A stretch of 64,000 nucleotides of DNA from Paracoccus benzoatiresistens (GTDB taxonomy: Bacteria; Pseudomonadota; Alphaproteobacteria; Rhodobacterales; Rhodobacteraceae), in NCBI RefSeq assembly GCF_026913015.1, contig NZ_JAPTYD010000013.1:18716-82715 (forward strand). The letters are read 5' to 3'. The translations under genes and the position numbers were made by a program. The notes under the pieces were generated by a model. That model made no database searches, had not been told where the DNA came from, and saw only the letters and a list, made by a program, of their open reading frames with translations. Shown here piece after piece: positions 11,660 through 20,588 of this stretch. Position 1 is the stretch's first letter. Each line of letters begins with the position of its first letter.

Positions 11660-12690
11660 CCAAGACCAATCCGGGCCGCTTCTTCGAGGATTACCGCGTT
11701 GGCCAGGTGATCCGCCACGCTGTCCCCCGCACCGTGGCCGAGGGAGAACGGGCGCTTTATCACGCGCTCTATCCCGCGCGCCAGGCGCTCTATTCCAGCG
11801 ATGAATTTGCGACGAGTTGCGGGCTGGAGGGCAGCCCGATGGACGACCTGCTGGCCTTTCACATCGTCTTCGGAAAGTCCGTTCCCGACGTCAGCCTGAA
11901 CGCGGTCGCGAACCTGGGCTATGCGCAGGGCCGCTGGCTGGCGCCGGTCTGGCCGGGCGATACGCTGCGGTCGGAATCGCAGGTGATCGGGCTGAAGCAG
12001 AACTCCAATGGCAAGACGGGCGTCGTCTGGGTGCGGACGCGCGGCCTCAACCAGATGGACGAGCCTGTGCTGGACTATGTCCGATGGGTGATGGTGCGCA
12101 AACGCGACCTGGACGCTCCGGCGCCAGCAGCGGTTGTGCCTGACCTGGCCCCCGCCGTCGCCGCCGAGGATCTGGTGATCCCCGAGGGGCTGTATTTCTC
12201 GGATTACGACTTCGGGCTTGCGGGCGAGCCGCATCGCTGGGGCGATTATGAGGTTGGCGAGAAGATCGACCATGTGGACGGCGTCACCATCGAGGAAGCC
12301 GAGCATATGCTGGCCACGCGCCTGTGGCAGAACACCGCCAGGGTGCATTTCGACGCGACCGCCCGCGAGGATGGCAGGCGGCTGATCTATGGCGGCCATG
12401 TCATCAGCATGGCGCGCGCGCTGTCCTTCAACGGGCTTGCCAATGCGCAGATGATCGTTGCGCTGAACGCGGGCGTCCATGTCAATCCCTGCTTCGCGGG
12501 CGACACCATCCGCGCCTGGTCCGAGGTTCTGGACAAGGCGGAAACCGACGCCCCCGGTGTGGGCGCGATCCGCCTGCGTCTGGTCGCGACCAAGGGCGAT
12601 TGCGGCGCCTTTGCCCTGAAGGACGGCGAAGGCCGCTATCTGCCCGAGGTCCTTCTGGATCTGGACTACTGGGCGCTGATGCCGGCCTGA
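11656..12690 (+). CDS. mch: mesaconyl-CoA hydratase (beta-methylmalyl-CoA dehydratase)
   Basis: 344 residues with two MaoC-like hot-dog domains (about residues 1-150 and 185-340). It matches the ethylmalonyl-CoA pathway enzyme that hydrates mesaconyl-CoA to beta-methylmalyl-CoA. The start PGRFFEDYRVGQVIRHAVPR and the second-domain motif HFDATAREDGRRLIYGGHV are typical. It overlaps the DUF1737 gene by ATGA and is followed by a 9-bp-stem hairpin. Context (mdh, mcl2, sdh) is the same as in R. sphaeroides, supporting the name. Confidence 0.93.
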   Translation: MTKTNPGRFFEDYRVGQVIRHAVPRTVAEGERALYHALYPARQALYSSDEFATSCGLEGSPMDDLLAFHIVFGKSVPDVSLNAVANLGYAQGRWLAPVWPGDTLRSESQVIGLKQNSNGKTGVVWVRTRGLNQMDEPVLDYVRWVMVRKRDLDAPAPAAVVPDLAPAVAAEDLVIPEGLYFSDYDFGLAGEPHRWGDYEVGEKIDHVDGVTIEEAEHMLATRLWQNTARVHFDATAREDGRRLIYGGHVISMARALSFNGLANAQMIVALNAGVHVNPCFAGDTIRAWSEVLDKAETDAPGVGAIRLRLVATKGDCGAFALKDGEGRYLPEVLLDLDYWALMPA

Positions 12691-12691
12691 G

Positions 12692-12717
12692 GCAGGGCGC
12701 CTTGCGCCGCGCCCTGC
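12692..12717 (+). terminator. hairpin after mch
   Basis: A perfect 9-bp stem GCAGGGCGC / GCGCCCTGC with an 8-base loop begins 2 bases after the mch stop. Only two T residues follow, so termination may be weak. It separates the mcl2-mch unit from the sdh regulatory region. Confidence 0.55.
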
Positions 12718-12718
12718 G

Positions 12719-12751
12719 TTGTGATCACAGCTTGCGGGCTCGTGATCACAA
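12719..12751. promoter_or_regulatory. paired GTGATCAC operator upstream of sdhC
   Basis: Two copies of the palindrome GTGATCAC (12721-12728 and 12742-12749) have centres 21 bp apart and are flanked by TT and AA to give TTGTGATCAC...GTGATCACAA. They lie about 150 bases upstream of sdhC. The same pair, 20 bp apart, is found upstream of sucC, so one regulator probably controls both TCA operons. Single GTGATCAC copies inside genes elsewhere in the window are not paired. Confidence 0.6.
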
Positions 12752-12901
12752 AGGCCGCAAAGCGTTGAAAATAGCCCCGCGGTCTGGCATCCGCGGGTGA
12801 CAGATGCGACAAAGGCCGACACAACACGCGCCAATCGCCAGCCCGCGAGGCCAGCCGTGCCTGCGACGGGTCGAGCCAACCGTTTAGAGGAGCGCCGCAT
12901 C

Positions 12902-13294
12902 ATGGCCGATGTGAACCGGGGCAACCGGCCGCTTTCCCCCCATCTCCAGGTTTATCGCCTGCCCATGGCCGCCGTGACCTCGATCATGACGCGGATCACG
13001 GGGCACGCGCTGGTCGCGGGCATCCTGCTGCTGGTCTGGTGGCTGGTCGCCGCCGTCAGCGGCCCGCGCGCCTTTGCCGCCGCCGACTGGGTGGTGCGGT
13101 CCTGGATCGGCTTCATCGTGCTGACCGGGTCGGCCTGGGCCTTGTGGTTCCACACGCTGGCCGGGATCCGGCACCTGTTCTACGATTCGGGCCAGCTTCT
13201 GCGGATCGAGGAGGCCGAGCGCGCGAGCTGGGCCATCATCATCGGGTCGGTGGTGCTGACGCTGCTGTCCCTGATCCTGTTCTTCTTTGCATAA
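12902..13294 (+). CDS. sdhC: succinate dehydrogenase cytochrome b556 subunit
   Basis: Membrane anchor of complex II, 130 residues with three transmembrane helices. It opens with NRGNRPLSPHLQVYRLPMAAVTSI, the SdhC signature, and the heme b ligand His is expected in HTLAGIRHLFYD. ATG 12902 has GAGGAG 12 bases upstream; an in-frame ATG at 12797 would add a non-conserved leader. It is the first gene of the sdh operon, 14 bases before sdhD. Confidence 0.95.
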   Translation: MADVNRGNRPLSPHLQVYRLPMAAVTSIMTRITGHALVAGILLLVWWLVAAVSGPRAFAAADWVVRSWIGFIVLTGSAWALWFHTLAGIRHLFYDSGQLLRIEEAERASWAIIIGSVVLTLLSLILFFFA

Positions 13295-13307
13295 GGGCGA
13301 GGGTTCC

Positions 13308-13694
13308 ATGCGCTATATCACCCCCCGCAAGGCAGCCCAGGGCCTGGGTTCCGCGCACAGCGGCACGGCGGACCACTGGTTCATCACCGTCAGCTCCTGC
13401 GCGCTTGTGCTGCTGGTTCCTGCCTTCCTGCTGGTCATCGGCAATGCCATCGGCCTGCCGCATCCCGAACTGGTGGCCTATTTCGGCAGACCCTATCCGG
13501 CGCTGATCACGGCGCTGTTCATCGTCGTGGGCATGGTGCATTTCATCAAGGGCACCCGGATCATGATCGACGACTATTTCCAACACACGGCCCGCAAGGT
13601 GGCGATCATCGTCTCGGTGGTCTTCAGCTGGGCGGTCATCGCGGCGGCGGTCTTCGCGCTGGCCAAGATGACGCTGGTCACCTTCGCGATCTGA
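13308..13694 (+). CDS. sdhD: succinate dehydrogenase membrane anchor subunit
   Basis: Second membrane anchor of complex II, 128 residues with three hydrophobic helices. The family motif [19 protein letters not shown] is present near the third helix. ATG 13308 follows GGCGAGGG; an in-frame ATG at 13287 would overlap sdhC by 8 bases and lacks a ribosome site. Together with SdhC it forms the quinone site and heme pocket in the cytoplasmic membrane. Confidence 0.95.
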   Translation: MRYITPRKAAQGLGSAHSGTADHWFITVSSCALVLLVPAFLLVIGNAIGLPHPELVAYFGRPYPALITALFIVVGMVHFIKGTRIMIDDYFQHTARKVAIIVSVVFSWAVIAAAVFALAKMTLVTFAI

Positions 13695-13701
13695 GGACAT
13701 C

Positions 13702-15504
13702 ATGGCTGCTTACGATATCCATACGCATGATTACGACGTGGTCGTGGTGGGGGCCGGGGGCGCCGGCCTGCGCGCCACGCTGGGCATGGCCGAACAGGGC
13801 CTGCGCACGGCCTGCGTGACCAAGGTCTTCCCGACGCGGTCCCACACCGTTGCGGCGCAGGGCGGCATCGCCGCATCCCTGTCCAACATGGGTCCCGACA
13901 ACTGGCAGTGGCACATGTACGACACCGTGAAGGGGTCGGACTGGCTGGGCGATACCGACGCGATGGAATACCTCGCGCGAGAGGCTCCCAAGGCCGTGTA
14001 TGAGCTGGAACACTACGGCGTGCCCTTCAGCCGGACCGAGGAAGGCAAGATCTACCAGCGGCCCTTCGGCGGCCACACCACCGAGTTCGGCGAAGGCCCC
14101 CCGGTGCAGCGCACCTGCGCCGCCGCCGACCGGACCGGCCACGCGATCCTGCACACGCTTTACGGGCAGTCGCTGAAGAACAACGCTGAATTCTTCATCG
14201 AGTATTTTGCCATCGACCTGATCGTCACGGACGGCGCCTGCACCGGCGTGGTCTGCTGGAAGCTGGACGACGGCACCATCCACGTCTTCAACGCCAAGAT
14301 GGTCGTGCTGGCCACGGGCGGCTATGGCCGCGCCTATTTCAGCGCGACCAGCGCCCATACCTGCACCGGCGACGGCGGCGGGATGGTGGCGCGCGCGGGC
14401 CTGCCGCTGCAGGACATGGAGTTCGTGCAGTTCCACCCGACCGGCATCTACGGCTCGGGCTGCCTGATCACCGAGGGCGCGCGGGGCGAGGGCGGTTACC
14501 TGACCAACAGCGAAGGCGAGCGTTTCATGGAACGCTATGCCCCGACCTACAAGGATCTGGCGTCGCGCGACGTGGTCAGCCGCTGCATCACCATCGAGAT
14601 CCGCGAAGGCCGCGGGGTGGGTCCCGACAAGGACCACATGTATCTGAACCTGATGCACCTGCCGCCCGAGGCCCTGGCCGAACGCCTGCCCGGCATCAGT
14701 GAATCGGCCAAGATCTTTGCGGGCGTCGATGTGACCAAGCAGCCGATCCCGATCCTGCCGACGGTCCACTACAACATGGGCGGCATCCCCACGAACTATT
14801 GGGGCGAGGTTCTTGCACCGACCGCCGACAACCCCGACGCGATCTTCCCCGGCCTGATGGCCGTGGGCGAGGCGGGCTGCGCATCGGTCCATGGCGCGAA
14901 CCGCCTGGGCTCGAACTCGCTGATCGACCTCGTGGTCTTCGGCCGCGCCGCCGCGATCCGCGCGGGGCAGGTGATCGACCGGGCTGGCCATATCCCCGAC
15001 ACCAACCAGGCCCAGGTGGACAAGGCCATCGGTCGCTTCGACGGCCTGCGCCACGCCAAGGGCACTGTTGCCACGGCCGAGCTTCGGCTGGAGATGCAGC
15101 GCACCATGCAGGCCGACGCGGCGGTGTTCCGCACCGACAAGACGCTGGCCGAGGGTGCCGAGAAGATGACGGCCATCGCGGGCAAGATGGATGATCTGAA
15201 GGTCACCGATCGCGGCCTGATCTGGAACACCGACCTGATGGAAACCCTGGAACTGACCAACCTGATGCCGAACGCCCTGGCCACCATTGTCGCCGCCGAG
15301 GCGCGCAAGGAAAGCCGGGGCGCCCATGCGCATGAGGACTGGCCCGAGCGGGACGACGCCAACTGGCGCAAGCACTCGCTTGCATGGGTCGATGGAAACG
15401 CGGTTAAACTGGATTACCGCCCCGTCCATCTGGACCCCCTGACCCGGGAAGAGGATGGCGGGATCGACATGAAGAAGATTGCTCCCAAGAAAAGGGTTTA
15501 CTGA
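13702..15504 (+). CDS. sdhA: succinate dehydrogenase flavoprotein subunit
   Basis: FAD-binding catalytic subunit of complex II, 600 residues. Visible features: dinucleotide fold [12 protein letters not shown], covalent FAD-linkage His48 in SHTVAAQGG, the substrate loop [21 protein letters not shown], and [13 protein letters not shown] near the C-terminal third. It begins 7 bases after sdhD. Its TGA stop overlaps the ATG of the next small gene by one base, so sdhA is coupled to the lipoprotein gene and not directly to sdhB. Confidence 0.98.
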   Translation: MAAYDIHTHDYDVVVVGAGGAGLRATLGMAEQGLRTACVTKVFPTRSHTVAAQGGIAASLSNMGPDNWQWHMYDTVKGSDWLGDTDAMEYLAREAPKAVYELEHYGVPFSRTEEGKIYQRPFGGHTTEFGEGPPVQRTCAAADRTGHAILHTLYGQSLKNNAEFFIEYFAIDLIVTDGACTGVVCWKLDDGTIHVFNAKMVVLATGGYGRAYFSATSAHTCTGDGGGMVARAGLPLQDMEFVQFHPTGIYGSGCLITEGARGEGGYLTNSEGERFMERYAPTYKDLASRDVVSRCITIEIREGRGVGPDKDHMYLNLMHLPPEALAERLPGISESAKIFAGVDVTKQPIPILPTVHYNMGGIPTNYWGEVLAPTADNPDAIFPGLMAVGEAGCASVHGANRLGSNSLIDLVVFGRAAAIRAGQVIDRAGHIPDTNQAQVDKAIGRFDGLRHAKGTVATAELRLEMQRTMQADAAVFRTDKTLAEGAEKMTAIAGKMDDLKVTDRGLIWNTDLMETLELTNLMPNALATIVAAEARKESRGAHAHEDWPERDDANWRKHSLAWVDGNAVKLDYRPVHLDPLTREEDGGIDMKKIAPKKRVY

Positions 15505-15869
15505 TGCGTTTGCAGATTTTCGCCGCCCTGGGTCTTGCCGCCGCCGTTCTGGCTGGCTGCGCGGCCCCGGTTCCGCCCGCGACCACCGCGACGACGACCA
15601 CCACGGTCGTGACCCCGCCGACGGTGCTTGACGCGGCTTCGCGCCAGGTGGCCCGGACGGTGATCAATTCCGAGATGGAAAAGCGCCTGCCCGGCGCCAA
15701 TGTCGCGCCCTACACCGACTGCGTGGTCAACAACGCCACCACGGCGGAACTGATCGACATCGCCCAGGCCTCGCGCGCAGGGGCGACGGGAACGGCCGAC
15801 AGCGTGGCGGCGATCGTGTCGCGTCCGGCGACCACCCAGTGCATCGCCGCGGCGGCGGGCACGGCGTGA
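15504..15869 (+). CDS. small lipoprotein coupled to sdhA
   Basis: Function unknown, 121 residues. The signal [19 protein letters not shown] has lipobox LAGC. A Thr-rich linker (about 20 residues) follows and then a helical domain with two Cys (YTDCVVNN and TTQCIAA) that could form a disulfide. Start ATG 15504 overlaps the sdhA stop (TGATG), which implies translational coupling. Its placement between sdhA and sdhB is unusual for the sdh operon outside Rhodobacteraceae. Confidence 0.75.
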   Translation: MRLQIFAALGLAAAVLAGCAAPVPPATTATTTTTVVTPPTVLDAASRQVARTVINSEMEKRLPGANVAPYTDCVVNNATTAELIDIAQASRAGATGTADSVAAIVSRPATTQCIAAAAGTA

Positions 15870-15873
15870 TCTG

Positions 15874-16194
15874 ATGCGCGCGCGGGCGGGAATGGTGGTT
15901 CTTCTGCCGCTGCTGTCAGCACTGGCCGCTTGCGGCCCGGTGCCTGTCGAGCAGGCCGAACTGACCTGCCTGCGCGATGCCGAACTGGCCGTTCGCCCCT
16001 ACACCGAGGTGGCGGTGGGCGTCGGCTCGGATTTTGACGGCGACACGGATGCCTTTGGCGCCGTCTCGGTCGAGCTGTCTGGCGATTACCTGAGAGGGCG
16101 CGATCCGTCCGAGGTTTATGACCGCTGCGTCCTGCGCCGGTCGGGCCAGCCGCCGCGGCGTCCCTTGGCGGAACAGCCGGGCTGGGCGGGTTGA
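15874..16194 (+). CDS. small exported or lipoprotein gene in the sdh operon
   Basis: Function unknown, 106 residues. The N-terminus MRARAGMVVLLPLLSALAAC gives a lipoprotein signal with lipobox LAAC. The mature domain contains two Cys (ELTCLRDAEL and YDRCVLRR) and an acidic stretch (GSDFDGDTDAFG) that could bind a divalent cation, which is only a suggestion. It starts 4 bases after the previous small gene and ends 3 bases before the sulfotransferase-like gene. Confidence 0.7.
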   Translation: MRARAGMVVLLPLLSALAACGPVPVEQAELTCLRDAELAVRPYTEVAVGVGSDFDGDTDAFGAVSVELSGDYLRGRDPSEVYDRCVLRRSGQPPRRPLAEQPGWAG

Positions 16195-16197
16195 GCC

Positions 16198-17040
16198 ATG
16201 GCGGAATCAGGGCGGAAAGGGCAGGGGGCGCGGCGCCTGATCGTTCATCTGGGCGTCCAGAAGACCGGCAGCACCTCGATCCAGCGGCACCTGCGCCGCA
16301 ATGCCGATGCGCTGGCCGGGCATCTGGTCGTCCGCACCCCCGAGGAAGGGTCGCCCATGCGTCCCCTTGGCCGTACGGCCATCGCCTACAGCCTCGCGCC
16401 CTCGGATGACCGGGCGCAGGCGCTGCGGCTGGCCTTCCGCGAGGTGCTGGACACGCTGCCCGACAATGACCTGCCCGTCCTGATCAGCCACGAAAACCTG
16501 GCGGGCGCCATGCCCGGCAATGGCGGCGAGACGCGGCTTTACCCCGCCTTGCCGCAGATCTCCGCGCTGCTGCTGGCCGAGGCGCGTGATTTCACCCCGG
16601 ACTTCGTGATCTATACCCGCAACCAGAAGGCGTGGCGTCCCTCGGTCTGGGCACAGGCGGTGCGCACCGACGGTTATGGCCGCAGCCTTGTTGAATTCGA
16701 GGCCGAGACTGCCGATCTTCCCGGATGGGGCGACCTGACGCGCCGCCTGGGGGCCGAGGTCGGCGGGCGCCTGACCCGCTTCAAGCTGGAGGACGAGCCG
16801 GACCCGCTGCGTCCGGGCCGGCAGCTCTTGCGCCATGCCGGGCTGGACGCCGCCCGGATCGACGCGCTGGAGCCGCTGGACGGCCCCACGAACAGCCGCC
16901 TCAACGGGGGCGCCACGGAATTCCTGCGCCGGCTGAACGGGCTTGCGCTTCATCCCCATGCGCATGGCCGGATCGTCGATCTTGTCGCGCGAAACGAACA
17001 TCTATTCACGGCGAAGGCGCCGTCCCAAGGCACTTCCTGA
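16198..17040 (+). CDS. sulfotransferase-like protein inside the sdh operon
   Basis: 280 residues. The N-terminal strand-loop-helix IVHLGVQKTGSTSIQRHL matches the 5'-phosphosulfate-binding loop of PAPS-dependent sulfotransferases (KTGSTS), and the later VIYTRNQKAW fits the 3'-phosphate-binding strand (YxRNQ). The substrate is unknown. There is no signal peptide, so it should be cytoplasmic. It starts 3 bases after the upstream gene and ends 12 bases before sdhB, so it is part of the sdh transcript. It could be a degenerate member. Confidence 0.7.
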   Translation: MAESGRKGQGARRLIVHLGVQKTGSTSIQRHLRRNADALAGHLVVRTPEEGSPMRPLGRTAIAYSLAPSDDRAQALRLAFREVLDTLPDNDLPVLISHENLAGAMPGNGGETRLYPALPQISALLLAEARDFTPDFVIYTRNQKAWRPSVWAQAVRTDGYGRSLVEFEAETADLPGWGDLTRRLGAEVGGRLTRFKLEDEPDPLRPGRQLLRHAGLDAARIDALEPLDGPTNSRLNGGATEFLRRLNGLALHPHAHGRIVDLVARNEHLFTAKAPSQGTS

Positions 17041-17052
17041 GAGGAGCACCCA

Positions 17053-17832
17053 ATGGTTCAGTTCACCCTGCCCAAGAACAGCCAGATCCGGGTCGGCAAG
17101 ACCTGGCCCGCACCGACGGGCGCGACCAACGTCCGCAAGTTCAAGATCTATCGCTGGGATCCCGACACCGGGGAAAACCCGCGGCTGGACACCTATTTCG
17201 TCGACCTGGACAAGTGCGGGCCGATGATCCTTGACGCGCTGATCAAGATCAAGAACGAGATCGACCCGACCCTGTCCTTCCGGCGGTCCTGCCGCGAGGG
17301 GATCTGCGGATCCTGCGCGATGAACATCGACGGGGGCAACCACCTGGCCTGCATCTATGGCATCGACGAGGTGAAGGGCGACATCTCGATCTATCCGCTG
17401 CCGCACATGCCGGTGGTCAAGGACCTGGTGCCCGACCTGACGCATTTCTATGCCCAGCACGCCTCGGTGAACCCCTACCTGATCACCAAGTCGCCCACCC
17501 CCGGCAAGGAATGGAAGCAGTCGATCGAGGACCGCAAGAAGCTGGACGGTCTTTACGAGTGCATCCTGTGCGCGTCCTGTTCCACCGCCTGTCCGTCCTA
17601 CTGGTGGAACGGCGACCGCTACCTGGGCCCGGCCGCGCTGCTGCACGCCTATCGCTGGATCATCGACTCGCGCGACGAGGCCACGGGCGAGCGGCTGGAC
17701 GAGCTGGAGGATCCCTTCAAGCTTTACCGCTGCCACACGATCATGAACTGCACCAATACCTGCCCAAAGGGTCTGAACCCGGCGAAGGCGATCGCGTCGA
17801 TCAAGCACATGATGGTTGACCGGATGGTGTGA
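17053..17832 (+). CDS. sdhB: succinate dehydrogenase iron-sulfur subunit
   Basis: Electron-transfer subunit of complex II, 259 residues. All three cluster regions are visible: the [2Fe-2S] motif [22 protein letters not shown], the [16 protein letters not shown] motif and [17 protein letters not shown] for the [4Fe-4S] and [3Fe-4S] clusters. ATG 17053 has GAGAGGAG upstream. It is the last gene of the operon; three unrelated genes separate it from sdhA. Confidence 0.98.
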   Translation: MVQFTLPKNSQIRVGKTWPAPTGATNVRKFKIYRWDPDTGENPRLDTYFVDLDKCGPMILDALIKIKNEIDPTLSFRRSCREGICGSCAMNIDGGNHLACIYGIDEVKGDISIYPLPHMPVVKDLVPDLTHFYAQHASVNPYLITKSPTPGKEWKQSIEDRKKLDGLYECILCASCSTACPSYWWNGDRYLGPAALLHAYRWIIDSRDEATGERLDELEDPFKLYRCHTIMNCTNTCPKGLNPAKAIASIKHMMVDRMV

Positions 17833-17835
17833 AAG

Positions 17836-17880
17836 CCGGGGGCTTCGCGCCCCCGGACCCCGCGGGATATTTAGGTGAAG
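17836..17880 (+). repeat. hairpin plus GGGATATTT intergenic element, copy 1
   Basis: An 8-bp GC stem (CCGGGGGC / GCCCCCGG) with loop TTCGC is followed by GGGATATTTAGGTGAAG. A second copy with the same loop and the same GGGATATTT...GTGAAG tail lies on the minus strand near 47412-47502. Both sit just after a gene stop, so the element probably works as a terminator or transcript-end structure. Similar elements are, as far as I know, common in Rhodobacteraceae genomes. Confidence 0.6.
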
Positions 17881-17883
17881 AAG

Positions 17884-17912
17884 AAGGGCCGGAGGTTTTG
17901 CCTCCGGCCCTT
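17884..17912. terminator. bidirectional terminator between sdhB and glyS
   Basis: A perfect 12-bp stem (AAGGGCCGGAGG / CCTCCGGCCCTT) has loop TTTTG and is flanked by A and T runs on both sides. It lies between the convergent genes sdhB and glyS and should end transcription from both. Confidence 0.8.
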
Positions 17913-17916
17913 TCAC

Positions 17917-20124
17917 CTATCCCTCGACTTTCGTGAAGTCGGCGATCTGCTGGCCTGCGGCGCGGATGCGATGCAGCAGGTTCAGGCGGTTGCGGCGCAC
18001 GATCTGGTTGTCCGTGTTGACCTGCACGGCCTCGAAGAAGGCGTCGATGGGCGCGCGTAGATGCGCGATGGCGGTCATGGCGGCGGGGAAGTCCTCGGTC
18101 TTGATCGCCGCCTTGATCGCCGGTTCGGCGGTGTCGAGGGCGGCGAAGAGGGCGCGTTCCTCGTCGGTTTCAGCGAACTTCGGGTCGGCGCCGAAGCTGT
18201 ATTCGACGCCGTCCTTTTCCTCGGCCTGGGCAAGGATATTGCCCGCGCGTTTGAGGCCTTGGGTGAGGTTCTTGCCATCTTCCGTTTGCAGCATGGCGTT
18301 GAGCGCGGTGGCGCGGTTCACCACCAGCACGAGGTCGTCGTTGCCGGGTTGGGCCAGCACGGCATCGATGATGTCGTGGCGGATGCCCTGGTCGCGGAGA
18401 TAAACCTTGAGGCGGTCATGGAGGAAGGAGAGGAGGTCGGCGACCGTCTCGCCATTAAAACTCCAGGAGTGAATAGTAAGCCTGCGTCCATCAGCCTTCG
18501 CGATTTCGACAAGGTCGTAGTCGCGTGTGATGTCAGCATATCGGCTGCGTGCAATCACAGCATTGCCCTCCTGGACGGTAGCGGCGGTGTCGGCGCGAAC
18601 TACCTCGCCGTGCTGCGTTAGCAAACTTCGTAGCTGTGCTTTCAAGCCCAGCGTCACTAATAGCCGGATGACGCCCAAGGCTGCACGCCGCAGCGCGAAG
18701 GGGTCTTTTGATCCTGTGGGTTTTTCTTCGATAGCCCAAAACGCTGTGAGCGTGTCGATCTTGTCCGCCAAGGCCACCGCCACCGAAACCGGCGCGGTCG
18801 GCACGGCATCGGACGGCCCCAGCGGCGAGTAGTGCTCGCGGGCGGCGTCGGCTACGGCTTCGGGTTCTCCCGCAGCAAGCGCGTAGTAGCGGCCCATCGT
18901 GCCCTGCAGTTCGGGGAACTCTCCAACCATGGCGCTGCGCAGGTCCAGTTTTGCCAGCTTCGCGGCGCGTTCGGCTTGGTCCGGATCAGCGCCGACCAAC
19001 GGGGCAATCTCTCGCGCCAGCGCCGCGATGCGGGCGATCCGGTCGGCCTGGCTGCCCAGCTTGTTGTGGAAGGTGACCGACTTCAGGCCGTCCTCCCAGG
19101 CTTTCATCCCCGACTTCGCCTCGCGCAGGTCGTTTTCCCAGAAGAACGCGGCATCCGACAGGCGGGCGGCCAGCACGCGCTGGTTGCCGGCCAGGATCGT
19201 CGCCCCGTCGTCGGGGGTGTCGATGTTGGCGACGGTCACGAAGCCCTCGATCCGGCCGGTCTTGGGGTTGCGGGCCGAGAAGAACTTCTGGTGTTCCTTC
19301 ATCGAGGTTTGCAGGACCTCGGGCGGCAGGTCCAGGAAACGCTCCTCGATCACGCCCATCAGGGGGACGGGCCATTCGACAAGGCCCGCGACCTCGGCCA
19401 GAAGGGCGTCGTCGGGCACGATCTCCCACCCGCGCGCGAAGGCGAGGTTCTCGGCCCCCTGGCGGATGGCGGCTTCGCGTTCGGCGGAGTCCAGGATCAC
19501 ATGAGCGCGGCGCAGTTTCGCGGCATAGTCATCGAAGCCCGTGACGGTGAAGGCGTCGGGCGACAGGAAGCGGTGGCCGCGCGTGGCGTTGCCGGCGGCG
19601 ATGCCTTCCACCGTCAGCGGGACCACGGTGGCGCCCGCTTCGTCCGACAGCAGGCAGATGATGGAATGCAGCGGGCGCACCCAACGCAGCGAACCCGCGC
19701 CCCACCGCATCGACTTGGGCCAGGGGAAGTTGCGGATGGTGGTGTCCAGCACCTCGGCAACGATCTCGGCGGCGGGGCGGCCGGGTCTGGTGATGGTGGC
19801 GAACCAGACCTGGCCCTTTTTGTCGTCGCGGGCCTCGAGCTGGTCACGGGTCAGGCCGGTTGAGCGCAGGAAGCCCTCCAGCGCGGCCTCGGGCGCGTCG
19901 GTGCGGGGACCCTTGCGTTCCTCGCGGGTGGTGGGGCTGCTGGCGGTCAGCCCCTCGACGGCCAGCGTCAGGCGTCGCGGCGTGCTGAAAGCACCGGCGC
20001 TGGCATAGGTCAGGCCGGCGTTGACCAGGCCGTCGGTCACAAGCTTCTGCAGGTCCTCGCGGGCGCGGGCCTGCATCCGGGCGGGGATTTCCTCGGAAAA
20101 GAGTTCGATCAACAGGTCGGGCAT
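17917..20124 (-). CDS. glyS: glycyl-tRNA synthetase beta subunit
   Basis: Beta subunit of the alpha2-beta2 glycyl-tRNA synthetase, 735 residues, beginning PDLLIELFSEEIPARMQ, the family signature, and ending in the tRNA-binding region. E. coli GlyS has 689 residues. Here the stretch between LRRAALGVIRLL and LLSFLHDRLKVYLRDQGI is longer than in E. coli by roughly 35 residues. DNA at about 18460-18760 uses codons rare elsewhere in the window (TTA, CTA, AGT, CGA). The frame stays open, so it is not a frameshift. The start overlaps the stop of the DUF6446 gene by one base. Confidence 0.95.
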   Translation of the reverse strand: MPDLLIELFSEEIPARMQARAREDLQKLVTDGLVNAGLTYASAGAFSTPRRLTLAVEGLTASSPTTREERKGPRTDAPEAALEGFLRSTGLTRDQLEARDDKKGQVWFATITRPGRPAAEIVAEVLDTTIRNFPWPKSMRWGAGSLRWVRPLHSIICLLSDEAGATVVPLTVEGIAAGNATRGHRFLSPDAFTVTGFDDYAAKLRRAHVILDSAEREAAIRQGAENLAFARGWEIVPDDALLAEVAGLVEWPVPLMGVIEERFLDLPPEVLQTSMKEHQKFFSARNPKTGRIEGFVTVANIDTPDDGATILAGNQRVLAARLSDAAFFWENDLREAKSGMKAWEDGLKSVTFHNKLGSQADRIARIAALAREIAPLVGADPDQAERAAKLAKLDLRSAMVGEFPELQGTMGRYYALAAGEPEAVADAAREHYSPLGPSDAVPTAPVSVAVALADKIDTLTAFWAIEEKPTGSKDPFALRRAALGVIRLLVTLGLKAQLRSLLTQHGEVVRADTAATVQEGNAVIARSRYADITRDYDLVEIAKADGRRLTIHSWSFNGETVADLLSFLHDRLKVYLRDQGIRHDIIDAVLAQPGNDDLVLVVNRATALNAMLQTEDGKNLTQGLKRAGNILAQAEEKDGVEYSFGADPKFAETDEERALFAALDTAEPAIKAAIKTEDFPAAMTAIAHLRAPIDAFFEAVQVNTDNQIVRRNRLNLLHRIRAAGQQIADFTKVEG

Positions 20125-20588
20125 CAGTCCATCACTCCGCGTTCCGGGGTCTTGTCGTTGTATTGGTGCCAGCCATAGACGCGGCCGTCGGGATAGATCG
20201 CCAGCACGCGGTCCACGTCGGGGCGGATCTCGGCCTGGGACAGGACAGCCCGGGCGGCGCCGGAGGCGAGATCGGCGGTCAACTGGCCGTGGTCGAAGCA
20301 GTCGAACCAGCCGGGGGCCCCCAAGGGTGTCGCGCCGCCGAAGGGCACGGGATCAAGGGGCTGCTCGGCCAGCACCGCGCAGGCCCGCCAGCGCAGGGGC
20401 GAGCTGTCGGCGTCGATGCCCAGGAAACCGGTCACGGGCAGCGTGGCGGGACCGGCGGCGGTCTGCACGGTCAGGGTGTCGGCAGGGGGCAGGCGGTCGT
20501 AGAAGTGGTATTCCTGCAGATACCACATGCCGCCCCCCGCGATCACCGCGACGGCCAGCAGGCCGATGCCGACGATCTTGCCGTTCAT
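20124..20588 (-). CDS. DUF6446-like single-membrane-span protein between glyQ and glyS
   Basis: 154 residues with an N-terminal anchor ([21 protein letters not shown]) and a periplasmic domain of about 125 residues. Three Cys are present ([16 protein letters not shown] and no second close pair). The family name DUF6446 is from memory and should be checked. It overlaps glyQ by ATGA and glyS by one base, so the three genes form one tightly coupled operon. No link to tRNA charging is evident in the sequence. Confidence 0.7.
   Translation of the reverse strand: MNGKIVGIGLLAVAVIAGGGMWYLQEYHFYDRLPPADTLTVQTAAGPATLPVTGFLGIDADSSPLRWRACAVLAEQPLDPVPFGGATPLGAPGWFDCFDHGQLTADLASGAARAVLSQAEIRPDVDRVLAIYPDGRVYGWHQYNDKTPERGVMD

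Noticed and set aside
18460..18760. Low-GC segment in glyS as a frameshift, IS remnant or separate gene
   Set aside because: The glyS frame is open through it and flanking motifs are in frame. It was kept only as an in-frame insertion.
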